From Shinella pollutisoli (GTDB lineage Bacteria; Pseudomonadota; Alphaproteobacteria; Rhizobiales; Rhizobiaceae), in assembly GCF_024609765.1 (NCBI RefSeq), contig NZ_JANFDG010000019.1, positions 50,496 to 114,495 of the forward strand: DNA of 64,000 nucleotides, in the 5' to 3' direction. Below, piece by piece: positions 1-8,969 of the stretch (positions are counted from its first letter, which is position 1; each line of letters opens with the position of its first letter). The translations under genes were made by a program, and so were the position numbers. The notes below the pieces were generated by a model. The model had not been told where the DNA came from, did not search any database, and saw nothing but the letters and a program-made list of their open reading frames with translations.

Positions 1-85
1 CCTCTGCGACGAGACCGGCGTGAAGCAGACCGTCGCGCTCTCCGACCTCCTGCCCCATAGCTTCAAGACGGACCTTCTCGGATGA
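1..85 (+). CDS. cdd: Cytidine deaminase, C-terminal end only (partial)
   Basis: Only the last 27 codons are inside the window, read from base 2. They encode LCDETGVKQTVAL followed by DLLPHSFKTDLLG. The leucine-rich 'LLPhsF' tail is the usual end of homotetrameric cytidine deaminases, which convert cytidine and deoxycytidine to uridine and deoxyuridine. The stop overlaps the ATG of the next gene (ATGA), so it is translationally coupled to a nucleoside phosphorylase. That context supports the call. The catalytic zinc motifs lie upstream of the window and cannot be checked. Confidence 0.75.
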   Translation, partial: LCDETGVKQTVALSDLLPHSFKTDLLG

Positions 86-894
86 CCGCTGCCACCACCG
101 ACCTCCTCGTCTCCCGCCTCGACGGCATGCTGCCGCGCCACGGCATCGTGCTCGGCTCCGGCCTCGGCTCGCTGGTGGAGGCCGTCAGCGATCCCGTGCG
201 CATCCCCTATGCCGACCTGCCGAGCTTTCCGGTCAGCGCCGTCACCGGCCATGCCGGCGAGCTGGTGATCGGCCGCCTCGGCGCGGTGCCGGTGATCATG
301 CTCTCCGGCCGCGTGCACTATTACGAGCGCGGCGACGCCAACGCGATGAAGGCGCCGATCGAGGTGCTGAAGGGCCTTGGCGTCACCTCGCTGATCCTCA
401 CCAACTCGGCCGGCTCCCTGCGGGAAGACCTGCCCCCCGGCTCGGTGATGCGCATCTCCGACCACATCAACTTCTCCGGCACCAACCCGCTGATCGGCCT
501 CGACGGCGACGAGCGCTTCGTCGGCATGACGAACGCCTATGACGCGGGGCTCGCCGCCCGCATGGAGGCGGCCGCGCAGAAACTCGGCATCCCGCTGTCG
601 AGCGGCGTCTACATGTGGTTCTCCGGCCCGAGCTTCGAGACGCCGGCGGAGATCCGCATGGCGCGCATCCTCGGCGCCGACGCCGTCGGCATGTCGACCG
701 TGCCGGAGGTGCTGATCGCCCGCTACCACGGGCTGAAGGTCGCCGCCGCCTCGGTCATCACCAATTTCGGCGCCGGCATGACGGGCGGCGAGCTCAGCCA
801 CGAGGAAACCAAGGACATGGCCCCGATCGGCGGCAGGCGGCTCGCCGCCATCCTCGCCGAGATGATCGCGGGCGGAGACGACGACGATGCGTGA
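82..894 (+). CDS. punA: Purine nucleoside phosphorylase
   Basis: The enzyme cleaves purine (deoxy)ribonucleosides with phosphate to give the free base and (deoxy)ribose-1-phosphate. The 270-residue length and motifs fit the trimeric PNP/MTAP family: a phosphate-binding GSGLGS near residue 26, GRVHYYE near residue 77, TNSAGS near 107, and FETPAEIRM with GADAVGMSTVPE near 185-210. The start overlaps the cdd stop as ATGA, and the 3' end overlaps deoC by 8 bases, so this is one operon with cdd, deoC and deoA. Substrate preference (inosine/guanosine versus xanthosine) cannot be settled from sequence. Confidence 0.93.
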   Translation: MTAATTDLLVSRLDGMLPRHGIVLGSGLGSLVEAVSDPVRIPYADLPSFPVSAVTGHAGELVIGRLGAVPVIMLSGRVHYYERGDANAMKAPIEVLKGLGVTSLILTNSAGSLREDLPPGSVMRISDHINFSGTNPLIGLDGDERFVGMTNAYDAGLAARMEAAAQKLGIPLSSGVYMWFSGPSFETPAEIRMARILGADAVGMSTVPEVLIARYHGLKVAAASVITNFGAGMTGGELSHEETKDMAPIGGRRLAAILAEMIAGGDDDDA

Positions 895-1648
895 GACAAC
901 GGCCCGCAAGGCGCTTTCCCTGCTCGACCTCACCGACCTTTCCGACGGCTGCGACGCCGCCGCCATCGAGACGCTCTGCAGGCAGGCGCAGACGCCCTTC
1001 GGCCCGACCGCCGCCATCTGCATCTGGCCGCGCTTCGTCGCGCAGGCGCGCGGCATCCTCGGCGAGGGCCATGCCGTCAGGATCGCCACCGTCGTCAACT
1101 TCCCCTCGGGCGACCTCCCCGTCGCCGACGTCGTGGCCGAGACGCGGCAGGCGATTACCGACGGGGCCGACGAGATCGACCTCGTCGTCCCCTACCGCGC
1201 CTTCCTCGCCGGAAACGAGGCCGCCGTGACCGACATGGTGACGGCCGTGAAGGCCGCCTGCCCCGCGCCCGTCCGCCTCAAGACCATCCTGGAGACCGGC
1301 GAGATCAAGGACCCGGCGCTGATCCGCCGCGCCTCGGATCTCGCGATCGCCGCCGGCGGCGATTTCATCAAGACCTCGACCGGCAAGGTCGCCGTCAACG
1401 CCACGCCCGAGGCGGCCGAGATCATGCTGACGGCCATCAAGGAAAGCGGCAAGCCGGTCGGCTTCAAGCCGGCGGGCGGCGTGCGCACGGTCGCCGACGC
1501 CGGCCTCTATCTCGCGCTCGCCGCGAACATCCTCGGGGCCGACTGGGCGAGCCCGAAAACCTTCCGCTTCGGCGCGTCGGGCCTGCTCGGCGACATCCTC
1601 GCCGTGCTCGGCGGACAGGCCGCGCCGGCAAAGCCGGCGGGCTACTGA
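887..1648 (+). CDS. deoC: Deoxyribose-phosphate aldolase
   Basis: This class I aldolase splits 2-deoxyribose-5-phosphate into acetaldehyde and glyceraldehyde-3-phosphate, the last step of deoxynucleoside breakdown. The TIM-barrel protein has 253 residues. The Schiff-base lysine is in GGDFIKTSTGK (about K162), the catalytic aspartate in DEIDLVV (about D98), and a further lysine in GFKPAGGVRT. The ATG lies inside the end of punA (8-base overlap), and deoA follows after one base, so the three are translationally coupled. Confidence 0.96.
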   Translation: MRETTARKALSLLDLTDLSDGCDAAAIETLCRQAQTPFGPTAAICIWPRFVAQARGILGEGHAVRIATVVNFPSGDLPVADVVAETRQAITDGADEIDLVVPYRAFLAGNEAAVTDMVTAVKAACPAPVRLKTILETGEIKDPALIRRASDLAIAAGGDFIKTSTGKVAVNATPEAAEIMLTAIKESGKPVGFKPAGGVRTVADAGLYLALAANILGADWASPKTFRFGASGLLGDILAVLGGQAAPAKPAGY

Positions 1649-1649
1649 C

Positions 1650-2963
1650 ATGCTCCCGCAGGAGACGATCCGCCGCAAGCGCGACCGGCTGGCGCTTTCG
1701 CCGGAGGAGATCGCCGCCTTCGTCGCCGGCGTGACCGACGGCAGCGTCTCCGAGGGACAGGTCGCCGCCTTCGCCATGGCCGTCTGGTTCAACGGCATGG
1801 GCCGCGACGAGACCGTGGCGCTGACGCGGGCGATGCGCGATTCCGGCGAGGTGCTCGCCTGGCCCGAGCTCGACCGCCCGGTCGCCGACAAGCATTCGAC
1901 CGGCGGCGTCGGCGACAACGTCTCGCTGATGCTGGCGCCCGTCGCCGCGGCCTGCGGGCTCGCCGTGCCGATGATCTCCGGCCGCGGCCTCGGGCACACC
2001 GGCGGCACGCTCGACAAGCTGGATTCGATCCCCGGCTACACGACCGCGCCCTCCGAGGCGCTGTTCCGCCGGGTGGTGAAGAACGTCGGCTGCGCCGTCA
2101 TCGGCCAGACGGCGGAGCTCGCCCCCGCCGACCGGCGCATCTACGCGATCCGCGACGTGACGGCGACGGTCGAATCCGTGCCGCTGATCACCGCCTCGAT
2201 CCTCTCCAAGAAGCTCGCCGCAGGGCTCTCCTCGCTGGCGCTCGACGTGAAGGTCGGCAACGGCGCCTTCATGACGGACCCGGGCGAGGCCGTCACACTC
2301 GCCCGATCGCTGGTCGAGGTGGCGAACGGCGCGGGCGTGAAGACATCGGCGCTCATCACCGACATGAACGAGCCGCTGGCGGACGCCGCCGGCAACGCCG
2401 TCGAGGTGGCGAACTGCATCGCCTTCCTGAAGGGCGGGAAGGCCGGCACGCGGCTCGAAACCCTCGTCATCGCGCTGGCCGCCGAGATGCTGGTCCTCTC
2501 CGGGCTGGAGACGGATCACACCGCGGCCGAAGCGAAGGCGCGCCAGGCGCTTGCGAGCGGCGAGGCGGCGGAGGTCTTCGCCCGCATGGTGGCGACGCTC
2601 GGCGGGCCGGCGGATCTTCTGGAGCGGCCCGAGGCGTATCTGGCGAAGGCGCCCGTCATCCGCCCCGTGACCGCGACGGAATCCGGCTATCTTTCCGCCT
2701 GCGACACCCGCGGCGTCGGCCTCGCGGTGATCGAGCTCGGCGGCGGGCGCACGCGGCCGGACCAGACGATCGACCACCGCGTCGGCCTCGACCGGCTGCT
2801 TCCGCTCGGAACGAAGGTGGAGAAGGGCGCGGAGATCGGCCGCGTCCACGCCGCAAGCGACGACGCTGCGCAGGCAGCCGCCGCGCGCCTTGCCGCGCTC
2901 TACCGTATCGCGCCGGAGCCGCCGGCCAACCGGCCCGACATCCTGACGCGCATCAGCGCGTGA
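1650..2963 (+). CDS. deoA: Thymidine phosphorylase
   Basis: The enzyme converts thymidine and phosphate to thymine and deoxyribose-1-phosphate, which phosphopentomutase (deoB, 5265-6494) and deoC then use. The 437 residues are the normal family length. Family signatures are visible: the phosphate-binding KHSTGGVGD near residue 80, SGRGLGHTGGTLDKL near 110-124, and KVGNGAFM near 205. It is the last gene of the cdd-punA-deoC-deoA operon. Its stop overlaps the 3' end of the convergent protease gene by 11 bases. Confidence 0.96.
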   Translation: MLPQETIRRKRDRLALSPEEIAAFVAGVTDGSVSEGQVAAFAMAVWFNGMGRDETVALTRAMRDSGEVLAWPELDRPVADKHSTGGVGDNVSLMLAPVAAACGLAVPMISGRGLGHTGGTLDKLDSIPGYTTAPSEALFRRVVKNVGCAVIGQTAELAPADRRIYAIRDVTATVESVPLITASILSKKLAAGLSSLALDVKVGNGAFMTDPGEAVTLARSLVEVANGAGVKTSALITDMNEPLADAAGNAVEVANCIAFLKGGKAGTRLETLVIALAAEMLVLSGLETDHTAAEAKARQALASGEAAEVFARMVATLGGPADLLERPEAYLAKAPVIRPVTATESGYLSACDTRGVGLAVIELGGGRTRPDQTIDHRVGLDRLLPLGTKVEKGAEIGRVHAASDDAAQAAAARLAALYRIAPEPPANRPDILTRISA

Positions 2964-3483
2964 GGTGCAGCTTGCCGTCCTCGACGCGGTAGGAGGAGAG
3001 GCCCTTGAGGAAACTCATGCCGATCAGCGTCCCGGAGAGCGCCTTGTCGTCCAGCACCATCGCGCCGACGTTCTCAAGGCGAACCGGGCCGATCTCGATA
3101 CGGTCGAGCTTCACATAGGCGGCGCGCGCCTTGCCGTTCGCGGTGTCGACGGCGTAGCGGAAGTTGAGCCGGTCGAGGCCGAGGTCGCGGGCGGTCGAGA
3201 CGTTGATCGCCACCATGCTCGCGCCGGTATCGACCATGCCGCGCTGCTTGCGGCCGTTGATGACGAAGGTGCCGGTGAAATGGCCGTCGGGGCCGGCGGC
3301 GATGACGGCGCTGCGGTTGCCGGTGTAGCGGGCCGCACCGTGGCCCGTCTCGACGGCGGCCTTCTCGACGGGGATGGTCGCCGTCGCGGCGGGCGGGGCG
3401 AGATAGCGCGACGCCACGCCCGGGACGAAGGCGGCGGCGGCAAGCACGGAACCGGCGACGAGGACGAGGCTTCGTACGAACAT
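2953..3483 (-). CDS. Retropepsin-like clan AA aspartic protease, membrane-anchored
   Basis: The 176-residue protein has an N-terminal hydrophobic segment (about residues 4-22) that should act as a signal anchor. The domain that follows carries the aspartic-protease active site GMVDTGASMVAI near residue 84 and a second hydrophobic motif (LIGMSFLKGL) near the C-terminus. This matches the alphaproteobacterial TIGR02281-type family of single-domain, presumably dimeric, periplasmic aspartic proteases, whose physiological substrates are unknown. It lies downstream of upp on the same strand but is separated from it by a terminator, and it converges on deoA. No functional link to nucleoside metabolism is evident. 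Confidence 0.8.
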   Translation of the reverse strand: MFVRSLVLVAGSVLAAAAFVPGVASRYLAPPAATATIPVEKAAVETGHGAARYTGNRSAVIAAGPDGHFTGTFVINGRKQRGMVDTGASMVAINVSTARDLGLDRLNFRYAVDTANGKARAAYVKLDRIEIGPVRLENVGAMVLDDKALSGTLIGMSFLKGLSSYRVEDGKLHLTR

Positions 3484-3540
3484 GGGACAGTCTCCGCGGA
3501 AATCCGTCCCGCAATAGCACAGGCTCCGCTAACGGACGGC

Positions 3541-3566
3541 AAAAGGGGCGCCCTGCGGCACCCCTT
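3541..3566 (-). terminator. Rho-independent terminator downstream of upp
   Basis: AAGGGG at 3543-3548 pairs with CCCCTT at 3561-3566, extended by an inner GCC/GGC stem around a CTGC loop with one mismatch. Read on the minus strand the hairpin is followed by TTTT. It lies 35 bases past the upp stop and before the protease gene start. Confidence 0.75.
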
Positions 3567-3600
3567 CTCCACGACGTTCGACCGCTATGGTTAACGGAAT

Positions 3601-4230
3601 CTATTTGGTGCCGTACATGCGGTCGCCCGCATCGCCGAGGCCCGGCACGATGTAGCCCTTCTCGTTGAGCTGCCGGTCGATCGAGGCGGTGTAGACGTGC
3701 ACGTCCGGATGCGCCTCGCGGAAATGGCGGATGCCCTCGGGGGCGGCGAGCAGGCAGAGGAAGCGGATGTTCTTGGCCCCGCGCTTCTTCAGCGTGTCGA
3801 TGGCGGCGATCGAGGAATTGCCGGTCGCCAGCATCGGGTCGACGACGATCACCAGCCGCTCGTCGATGCTGTCGGGCGCCTTGAAGAAATACTCGACCGC
3901 TTCCAGCGTCTCGTGGTCGCGGTAGACGCCGATATGCGAGACGCGGGCCGACGGCACCAGTTCCAGCATGCCTTCGAGCAGGCCGTTGCCGGCGCGCAGG
4001 ATCGAGGCGAAGACCAGCTTCTTGCCCTCGAGGATCGGCGCGTCAATCTCCTCCAGCGGCGTCTCGATGCGGGCGGTGGTCAGCTCCAGGTCGCGCGTGA
4101 CCTCGTAGCAGAGCAGCGTCGAGATCTCGCGCAGCAGGCGGCGGAAGCTGCCTGTCGAGGTCTCCTTCTTGCGCATGATCGTCAGCTTGTGCTGCACGAG
4201 CGGGTGATCGATGACTGTGACGCCGTCCAT
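3601..4230 (-). CDS. upp: Uracil phosphoribosyltransferase
   Basis: The enzyme makes UMP from uracil and PRPP in pyrimidine salvage. The PRPP-binding loop is visible as [14 protein letters not shown] near residue 130, and the C-terminus has the typical [13 protein letters not shown]. The frame is open 20 codons further upstream, but the start at 4230 ([10 protein letters not shown]) is chosen because it has a GGAAGG ribosome-binding site and gives the usual 209-residue length. It is the third gene of the deoB-add-upp group, 69 bases after add, and is closed by the terminator at 3541-3566. Confidence 0.96.
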   Translation of the reverse strand: MDGVTVIDHPLVQHKLTIMRKKETSTGSFRRLLREISTLLCYEVTRDLELTTARIETPLEEIDAPILEGKKLVFASILRAGNGLLEGMLELVPSARVSHIGVYRDHETLEAVEYFFKAPDSIDERLVIVVDPMLATGNSSIAAIDTLKKRGAKNIRFLCLLAAPEGIRHFREAHPDVHVYTASIDRQLNEKGYIVPGLGDAGDRMYGTK

Positions 4231-4299
4231 GGCCAACCTTCCGGAAACGTGTGAACGCTCCTTTTTCCACGGAACCGCAAGGCCCCGCAAGAGGCGCCC

Positions 4300-5268
4300 T
4301 CAAAGCCGGGCGAGAAGCTTTTCGCGCGTCGGCGCGTCGACGAAGGCCGCCTCGATCGCCGTGCGGGTCATGGCGACAAGCTCGGCCCCGGAAAAGCCCA
4401 TCTCCGTCGCGGCCACTTCATATTCGCGGGCGAGCGAGGTGTGGAAGAAGGGCGGGTCGTCCGAATTGAGCGTGACGCGCACGCCGGCCTGCCAGAGCGT
4501 CCTGAGCGGATGGCTTGCGAAATCCGGGAAGACGCCGAGCGCGATATTCGAGCCCGGGCAGACCTCCAGCACCACGCCCTCGCCGGCAAGCCTGCGGACG
4601 AGGTCGGCGTCCTCGATCGCCCGCACGCCGTGGCTGATGCGGGAGGGGCGCACATGATCGAGCGCGTCGCGCACGCTGAAGGCGCCGGAAAGCTCGCCGG
4701 CATGGATGGTGATGCCGAGCCCGGCGTCGCGGGCGATATCGAAGGCGCGGGAAAAATCGGCGACGCGGTGCATCCGCTCCTCGCCGGCGAGGTTGAAGCC
4801 GGTGATCAGCGGATGCGGTTTTCGCGCGGCGTATTCGGCCGCCTTCACCACCCGTTCGGGCCCGAAATGGCGGATGCCGACGACGATGAAGCGCGTCTCG
4901 ATGCCGCTCCTCGCCTTCGCCCGGGCAGCACCCTCGGCAAGGCCGCGGACATAGGCGTCCGCGCCGATACCGACGGCCTCGCCCTGGTCGGGCGAGACGA
5001 TCAGCTCGCCGTAGATCGCGCCGGCCGCGGCGATCCCGCCGAGATAGGTTTCGGCGAGGAGAGCATAGTCCTCCTCGGTGCGGAAGAGATTGGCGGTGGC
5101 GTCGTAGGCCGCGACGAAGCTCGTGAAGTCGTGCCAGACATAGGCGCCGTCGCGGATGAAGGCGGACGTGTCGACGCCGTAGCGATGCGCCTGGGACAGC
5201 GCCAGCGCCGGCGGCGTCGCGCCCTCGATGTGGCAGTGGAGCTCGGCCTTCGGCAGGGATGCGGTCAC
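4300..5268 (-). CDS. add: Adenosine deaminase
   Basis: The enzyme hydrolyses adenosine or deoxyadenosine to inosine or deoxyinosine, feeding the phosphorylase. It is a 322-residue metal-dependent amidohydrolase. The zinc and catalytic motifs are ELHCHIEGA near residue 11 (HxH), HAGE near 190, SHGVRA near 212 and LNSDDPPFF near 270. The start is a GTG at 5268 overlapping the deoB stop as GTGA, preceded by GGAG. The same frame stays open upstream through deoB, but that part is out-of-frame shadow. Some members of this family are adenine deaminases; the deo/upp context favours adenosine. Confidence 0.9.
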   Translation of the reverse strand: MTASLPKAELHCHIEGATPPALALSQAHRYGVDTSAFIRDGAYVWHDFTSFVAAYDATANLFRTEEDYALLAETYLGGIAAAGAIYGELIVSPDQGEAVGIGADAYVRGLAEGAARAKARSGIETRFIVVGIRHFGPERVVKAAEYAARKPHPLITGFNLAGEERMHRVADFSRAFDIARDAGLGITIHAGELSGAFSVRDALDHVRPSRISHGVRAIEDADLVRRLAGEGVVLEVCPGSNIALGVFPDFASHPLRTLWQAGVRVTLNSDDPPFFHTSLAREYEVAATEMGFSGAELVAMTRTAIEAAFVDAPTREKLLARL

Positions 5269-6494
5269 AGGAAACTCCGTCCGTGCGGGCCCGGCGGGAT
5301 GCCGAGATGGGCGGCGACGCTCTCGCCGATGTCGGCGAAGGTCTTCCGCGTCTCCAGCATGCGCGAGCGGATGCCCGGACCGAAGCTCATGATCGGCACG
5401 CGCTCGCGCGTGTGGTCGGTGCCGCGCCAGGTCGGGTCGCAGCCGTGGTCGGCGGTGAGGATGACGATGTCGCCGGGCTTCAGCTTGCGGTCGACCTCCG
5501 GCAGGCGCCGGTCGAAGGCCTCCAGCGCCGCCGCATAGCCGGGGACGTCGCGGCGGTGGCCGTAGAGCATGTCGAAATCGACGAAATTGGTGAAGACGAG
5601 ATCGCCGTCGGCCGCCTCGTCCATCACCTTGAGCGTGGCGTCGAAGAGGGCGGCGTTGCCGCTCGCCTTGACGAGCCGGCCGATGCCCTGGTGGGCGAAG
5701 ATGTCGCCGATCTTGCCGACGGCATGCACCGTGCGGCCCGCCGCCGTCAGCCGGTCGAGCAGCGTCGGCTCGGGCGGCGGCACGGAATAGTCGCGGCGGT
5801 TGCCGGTGCGCCTGAAGTCCCGGGGCGTCTCGCCGACGAAGGGACGGGCGATGACGCGGCCGATCCGCCCGCCCGGCCGTTCGTCGAGGATGGCGCGCAC
5901 CGTCTCGCAGAAGGCGAACAGCCGGTCGAGGCCGAAATGGCTTTCGTGCGCGGCGACCTGGAAGACGGAGTCCGACGAGGTGTAGCAGATCGGCCTGCCG
6001 GTGCGGATGTGCTCGGCGCCGAGGCGGTCGATGATCTCGGTGCCCGAGGCGTGGCAGTTGCCGAGGATGCCGGGAACGCCCGTCGCAGCACAGATCGCCT
6101 CCACCAGCTCCGGCTCGAAGGCGTCGCCCTCGTCGGGGAAATAGCCCCAGTCGAACGTCACCGGCGTGCCGGCGATCTCCCAGTGGCCGGAGGGCGTGTC
6201 CTTGCCGCGCGACACCTCGCTTGCCGCCCCGTGCACGCCGAAGACGCGCTGCGGCACGTCCATTCCCGGCGGGAAGCGCCCCGTCGCGGCACGGGCGGCA
6301 TGCAGCAGGCCGAGCGCCGACATGTTGGGCAGCCTGAGCGGCCCGGCGCGAAGCCCCGGCCGGTCGGCCGCGCCCGCCGCGCAGAATTCGGCGATATGGC
6401 CGAGCGTGTCGGCGCCGAGGTCGCCGAAGGCGGCGGCATCCGGCCCGCCGCCGATGCCGAAGGAATCGAGAACGAAGAGAAAGGCTCGGGCCAT
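5265..6494 (-). CDS. deoB: Phosphopentomutase
   Basis: The enzyme interconverts (deoxy)ribose-1-phosphate and (deoxy)ribose-5-phosphate, joining the phosphorylases to deoC and the pentose phosphate pathway. The 409-residue alkaline-phosphatase-superfamily protein has the N-terminal metal motif [18 protein letters not shown] near residue 140, and the C-terminal metal ligands [10 protein letters not shown] and GTDHTRE. It is the first gene of the leftward deoB-add-upp group and is coupled to add by a 4-base overlap. Confidence 0.95.
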   Translation of the reverse strand: MARAFLFVLDSFGIGGGPDAAAFGDLGADTLGHIAEFCAAGAADRPGLRAGPLRLPNMSALGLLHAARAATGRFPPGMDVPQRVFGVHGAASEVSRGKDTPSGHWEIAGTPVTFDWGYFPDEGDAFEPELVEAICAATGVPGILGNCHASGTEIIDRLGAEHIRTGRPICYTSSDSVFQVAAHESHFGLDRLFAFCETVRAILDERPGGRIGRVIARPFVGETPRDFRRTGNRRDYSVPPPEPTLLDRLTAAGRTVHAVGKIGDIFAHQGIGRLVKASGNAALFDATLKVMDEAADGDLVFTNFVDFDMLYGHRRDVPGYAAALEAFDRRLPEVDRKLKPGDIVILTADHGCDPTWRGTDHTRERVPIMSFGPGIRSRMLETRKTFADIGESVAAHLGIPPGPHGRSFL

Positions 6495-6600
6495 GGCTAC
6501 CTCCCGCGGGTCCGCCTCCGGGGACCACCGGAGGGACGATTCGCCTGAAATGACACGGCCTTCGGCCGCCGTTCAAGCGAAATCGGCGCGGTTTCGCCCC

Positions 6601-7194
6601 TCAAGGGCAGTCGGAGCAATCGACCTTCTCGCCGACGCGCTGGCGGAAATAGCTCGTCTTGCCGAGCATCAGCGTGTTGAGCTTGGTGTCCTTGAGGCCC
6701 GGCATCATCAGGAGGATCGTGTGCGGCACGGAAAATTCGGTGCGCACGATGAAGGTGCTCTTGGCGTCCATGTCGGAGGGAAGCGTGACGGTCGTTCCCT
6801 TCGTATAGGGCGTGCCGGCCTTCTCGTCGCGCGACCAGGCGACCGTCGCCTTGCCGTCGGCGGCGACCGTGATGCCGGTGATCTTCAGCGAGTAGCTTGC
6901 GGCGGTGAAGGGCGCGAGGATGTTGTTCGTCACGTCCTTCATCGTGTCGAGCGTCGCCTTGTTGACCGACTGCGTCTGGGTGAGCAGGTCGGAGACGGTG
7001 CTCGAGGCGCGATTGACCTTGCGCGCCACGGTCATGGCGACCGAGACCTCGAAGGCGCCGACATAGCCCATGATGAGCAGCGGCGCGACGATCGCGAATT
7101 CCACCGCGCCCGCGCCGCGGCGGTCCTCGACGATGCGCCTGAGGCGGCGCAGCACCCCGCCGCCGGTCTCGGGTCTCGAAGGGTCGGCGCGCAT
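6601..7194 (-). CDS. TadE-family pilus assembly pseudopilin
   Basis: This 197-residue protein has the TadE/TadG-like N-terminus: a positively charged lead, then RRGAGAVEFAIVAPLLIMGYVGAFE, a hydrophobic helix with the conserved glutamate after the likely processing point. TadE-like pseudopilins are inner-membrane proteins cleaved by the prepilin peptidase and needed for Flp pilus biogenesis. The ATG at 7194 overlaps the preceding stop by one base (TGATG); a GTG three bases upstream, within the same stop, is an equally possible start. A pair of cysteines (CSDC) lies near the C-terminus. Confidence 0.8.
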   Translation of the reverse strand: MRADPSRPETGGGVLRRLRRIVEDRRGAGAVEFAIVAPLLIMGYVGAFEVSVAMTVARKVNRASSTVSDLLTQTQSVNKATLDTMKDVTNNILAPFTAASYSLKITGITVAADGKATVAWSRDEKAGTPYTKGTTVTLPSDMDAKSTFIVRTEFSVPHTILLMMPGLKDTKLNTLMLGKTSYFRQRVGEKVDCSDCP

Positions 7195-7811
7195 CACGGA
7201 TAGTCCTCGTTCTGGATCACGGCGGTGGAGACCATCAGATAGGTCTGCTTCGAGCCGTCGGCCGGGCGGATATTGGTGATGTAGGGACGCACGAGGTCCG
7301 TCACGATGTTCCAGCGGTAGTAGGCGCGCACGATGTTGATCGTCTTCTTGCCGCCGGGAGCGAACCTGAAGGAGCTCGGATCGAGATCGGCGTACTGGGC
7401 GGTGCTCACGCGCGGGATGGAGGTCGGGATGTCGGAGAACTTCGCGAAGGTGCGCACGTCGAGATAGAGCTTGCTCGGCGTGGTGATCTCATCTGCCGAG
7501 CAGGGCATCAGGATGGCGATCTCCTTGCAGAAGGCCGCCCGGAACTGCTTCTCGTCCATGTCGGTCGACTTGCCGAGATTGTAGGTGATCTCGCCGGTGC
7601 GGATCTTGCGCGCCATGACGTCGGTGGCGTTGGCGAGCAGCTGCTCGGCCGAAAAGGCGATGAAGGTCTCGACCGAGGCGAAGACGATCGCGAAGAAGGG
7701 GAGGCTCAGGATCGTGAATTCGATGGCGGCGGCGCCGTCGCGCCGCGAAAGCAGGCGTCGGAGAAGGCCCTTCACCGGCCGTTTGCGTGCCTTGTCGTCA
7801 TGATCGGGCAT
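7194..7811 (-). CDS. TadE/TadG-family pilus assembly protein
   Basis: This 205-residue companion of the preceding TadE-like gene has a basic N-terminus, then RRDGAAAIEFTILSLPFFAIVFASVE, which is a pseudopilin-type hydrophobic helix with the conserved E. Together the two genes form a coupled pair. The pilin gene and the cpa/tad operon lie just to the right on the opposite strand, which supports a role in the Flp/Tad pilus. Which of the two corresponds to TadE and which to TadF cannot be decided here. Confidence 0.8.
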   Translation of the reverse strand: MPDHDDKARKRPVKGLLRRLLSRRDGAAAIEFTILSLPFFAIVFASVETFIAFSAEQLLANATDVMARKIRTGEITYNLGKSTDMDEKQFRAAFCKEIAILMPCSADEITTPSKLYLDVRTFAKFSDIPTSIPRVSTAQYADLDPSSFRFAPGGKKTINIVRAYYRWNIVTDLVRPYITNIRPADGSKQTYLMVSTAVIQNEDYP

Positions 7812-7921
7812 CGTCGCGATCCGTGTCCCAGAAACTCTGCACGGAGCTTAGGAGGCAGACCCTTTATATTTCGTTTGCGAAGGAGCCCGCATTTGAGCGG
7901 TTTCCCGGATTCGCACGGGTA

Positions 7922-8335
7922 TCAGCCGCCGGAGGCGCTGCGCGTGGCGTGTTCCTCGCAGTTCGGCGTGCAGGAGAGCACCGAACGGTCGGTCTGGCGG
8001 AAGACGCGGACGGTGTTGCCCTCGTCGATCGACACGAGGATGCGCTCGTCGACGATGGCGTTGCCGTCGGCATCGAGCAGCACGAGATTGGTCGTGCCGA
8101 AGCTGCGGCCCGTCAGCACGATGGTCTGGGCGTCGGCGACCGTCGCGTCGGCGACCTCGGCGTTGCCGATGATCACCTTGCTCACCGGCCGGTCGAGGCG
8201 CAGCACGCGGGCGTGGTCCATGTAGACGCGCATCATGGGCTCGTCTGCGGCCGCGACCCCGGCCGCGGCAATCGCCACGGCTGCAACCGCCACGCGCTTC
8301 GCGACGCCGATTGCGGAGATCCTGTCGTGTCCCAT
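7922..8335 (-). CDS. Pilus assembly protein with secretin N-terminal (T2SS/T3SS pil_N) domain
   Basis: This 137-residue exported protein has a signal peptide (about residues 1-30, ending VAAADE). A short domain follows with LDRPVSKVIIGNAEVADATV and LTGRSFGTTNLVLLD, the same fold found at the N-terminus of CpaC (compare 10479-12023, LPTDAHDILVADPVKADAV). It is therefore a stand-alone copy of the secretin N-domain, a form common next to rhizobial pilus loci. The ATG at 8335 is preferred over that at 8341 because GGGGTGA then sits 7 bases upstream. Two C-terminal cysteines may form a disulfide. Confidence 0.8.
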   Translation of the reverse strand: MGHDRISAIGVAKRVAVAAVAIAAAGVAAADEPMMRVYMDHARVLRLDRPVSKVIIGNAEVADATVADAQTIVLTGRSFGTTNLVLLDADGNAIVDERILVSIDEGNTVRVFRQTDRSVLSCTPNCEEHATRSASGG

Positions 8336-8655
8336 TAGCATTCACCCCGAGGATAGGAATAACCGAAGCATCGCCGCGAATGGTGAACGAAGCCTTAAGC
8401 GCGCGACGGAAACTGAGGGGGTGCGGCGGCCGGCCGCGGTCCGGAATCGGCCGCGACCGGCGGATCGGCCACATTATTCCTATGCGCGTGCGCGTAAGCC
8501 TTCGTTTACCATACATCCTGTCGGCGGTTATTGAGGGTTCGTTAACCGACTTCCTTAAACCGATGGCAATGGCCTGCCTGTAGGTTGCAGCCATCCGAAC
8601 AACGGAAACAGTTGGCGGACGTGCTGAACCAACATCGTGGAGCTAGGAGAATACC
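8336..8655. promoter_or_regulatory. Divergent regulatory region upstream of the pilin gene
   Basis: About 320 bases separate the leftward secretin-N-domain gene from the pilin gene, and no gene is seen in them. The part nearest the pilin is AT-richer than its surroundings. It contains TTTACCAT at 8505-8512 and two TTAA tetramers at 8542-8545 and 8555-8558. These resemble, but do not exactly match, the CtrA recognition element (TTAA-N7-TTAA or the half-site TTAACCAT); the spacer here is 9. CtrA control of pilin is known in Caulobacter; here it is an inference. AGGAG at 8645-8649 is the pilin ribosome-binding site. Confidence 0.4.
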
Positions 8656-8835
8656 ATGACCAAGATTTTCGCTCGCCTCTTGAAGGATGAATCGGGCGCG
8701 ACCGCCATCGAATACGGCCTGATCGCTGCCCTGATCTCCGTTGCCCTGATCACCGGCGCCACCGCGCTCGGCGGTGCCCTGGACAACCAGTTCGACGAAC
8801 TCTCCAAGACGCTGAACTACAAGAAGGCGCCGTAA
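8656..8835 (+). CDS. pilA: Flp-type pilin
   Basis: The 59-residue prepilin is the structural subunit of the Flp/Tad pilus. A short basic leader ends in DESG. Cleavage after G14 would leave ATAIEYGLIAALIS, the Flp signature with glutamate and tyrosine at mature positions 5 and 6. A hydrophobic helix and a short C-terminal part (FDELSKTLNYKKAP) follow. It has a good AGGAG ribosome-binding site, a long upstream region and its own terminator, so it is expected to be transcribed alone and strongly. Confidence 0.95.
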   Translation: MTKIFARLLKDESGATAIEYGLIAALISVALITGATALGGALDNQFDELSKTLNYKKAP

Positions 8836-8865
8836 CCGGCGCTTTCGACACCGACGACCAGGAGG

Positions 8866-8892
8866 AACCGCCTTTGCCAAGAGGCGGTTTTT
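8866..8892 (+). terminator. Rho-independent terminator of the pilin gene
   Basis: AACCGCCT (8866-8873) pairs with AGGCGGTT (8882-8889) around an 8-base loop and runs into TTTTT (8888-8892). It starts 31 bases after the pilin stop and isolates it from cpaA. Confidence 0.9.
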
Positions 8893-8969
8893 CGCTTTGC
8901 GGACGCCCCGCATTTGCCATTCCTTAAGGCCGGCGCGGCTAGGGTGCGAACGAACGCAGGATCTTTCCG

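Noticed and set aside
8542..8558. Canonical CtrA site (TTAA-N7-TTAA) upstream of the pilin gene
   Set aside because: The two TTAA tetramers are separated by 9 bases instead of 7, so it was kept only as a low-confidence regulatory region.
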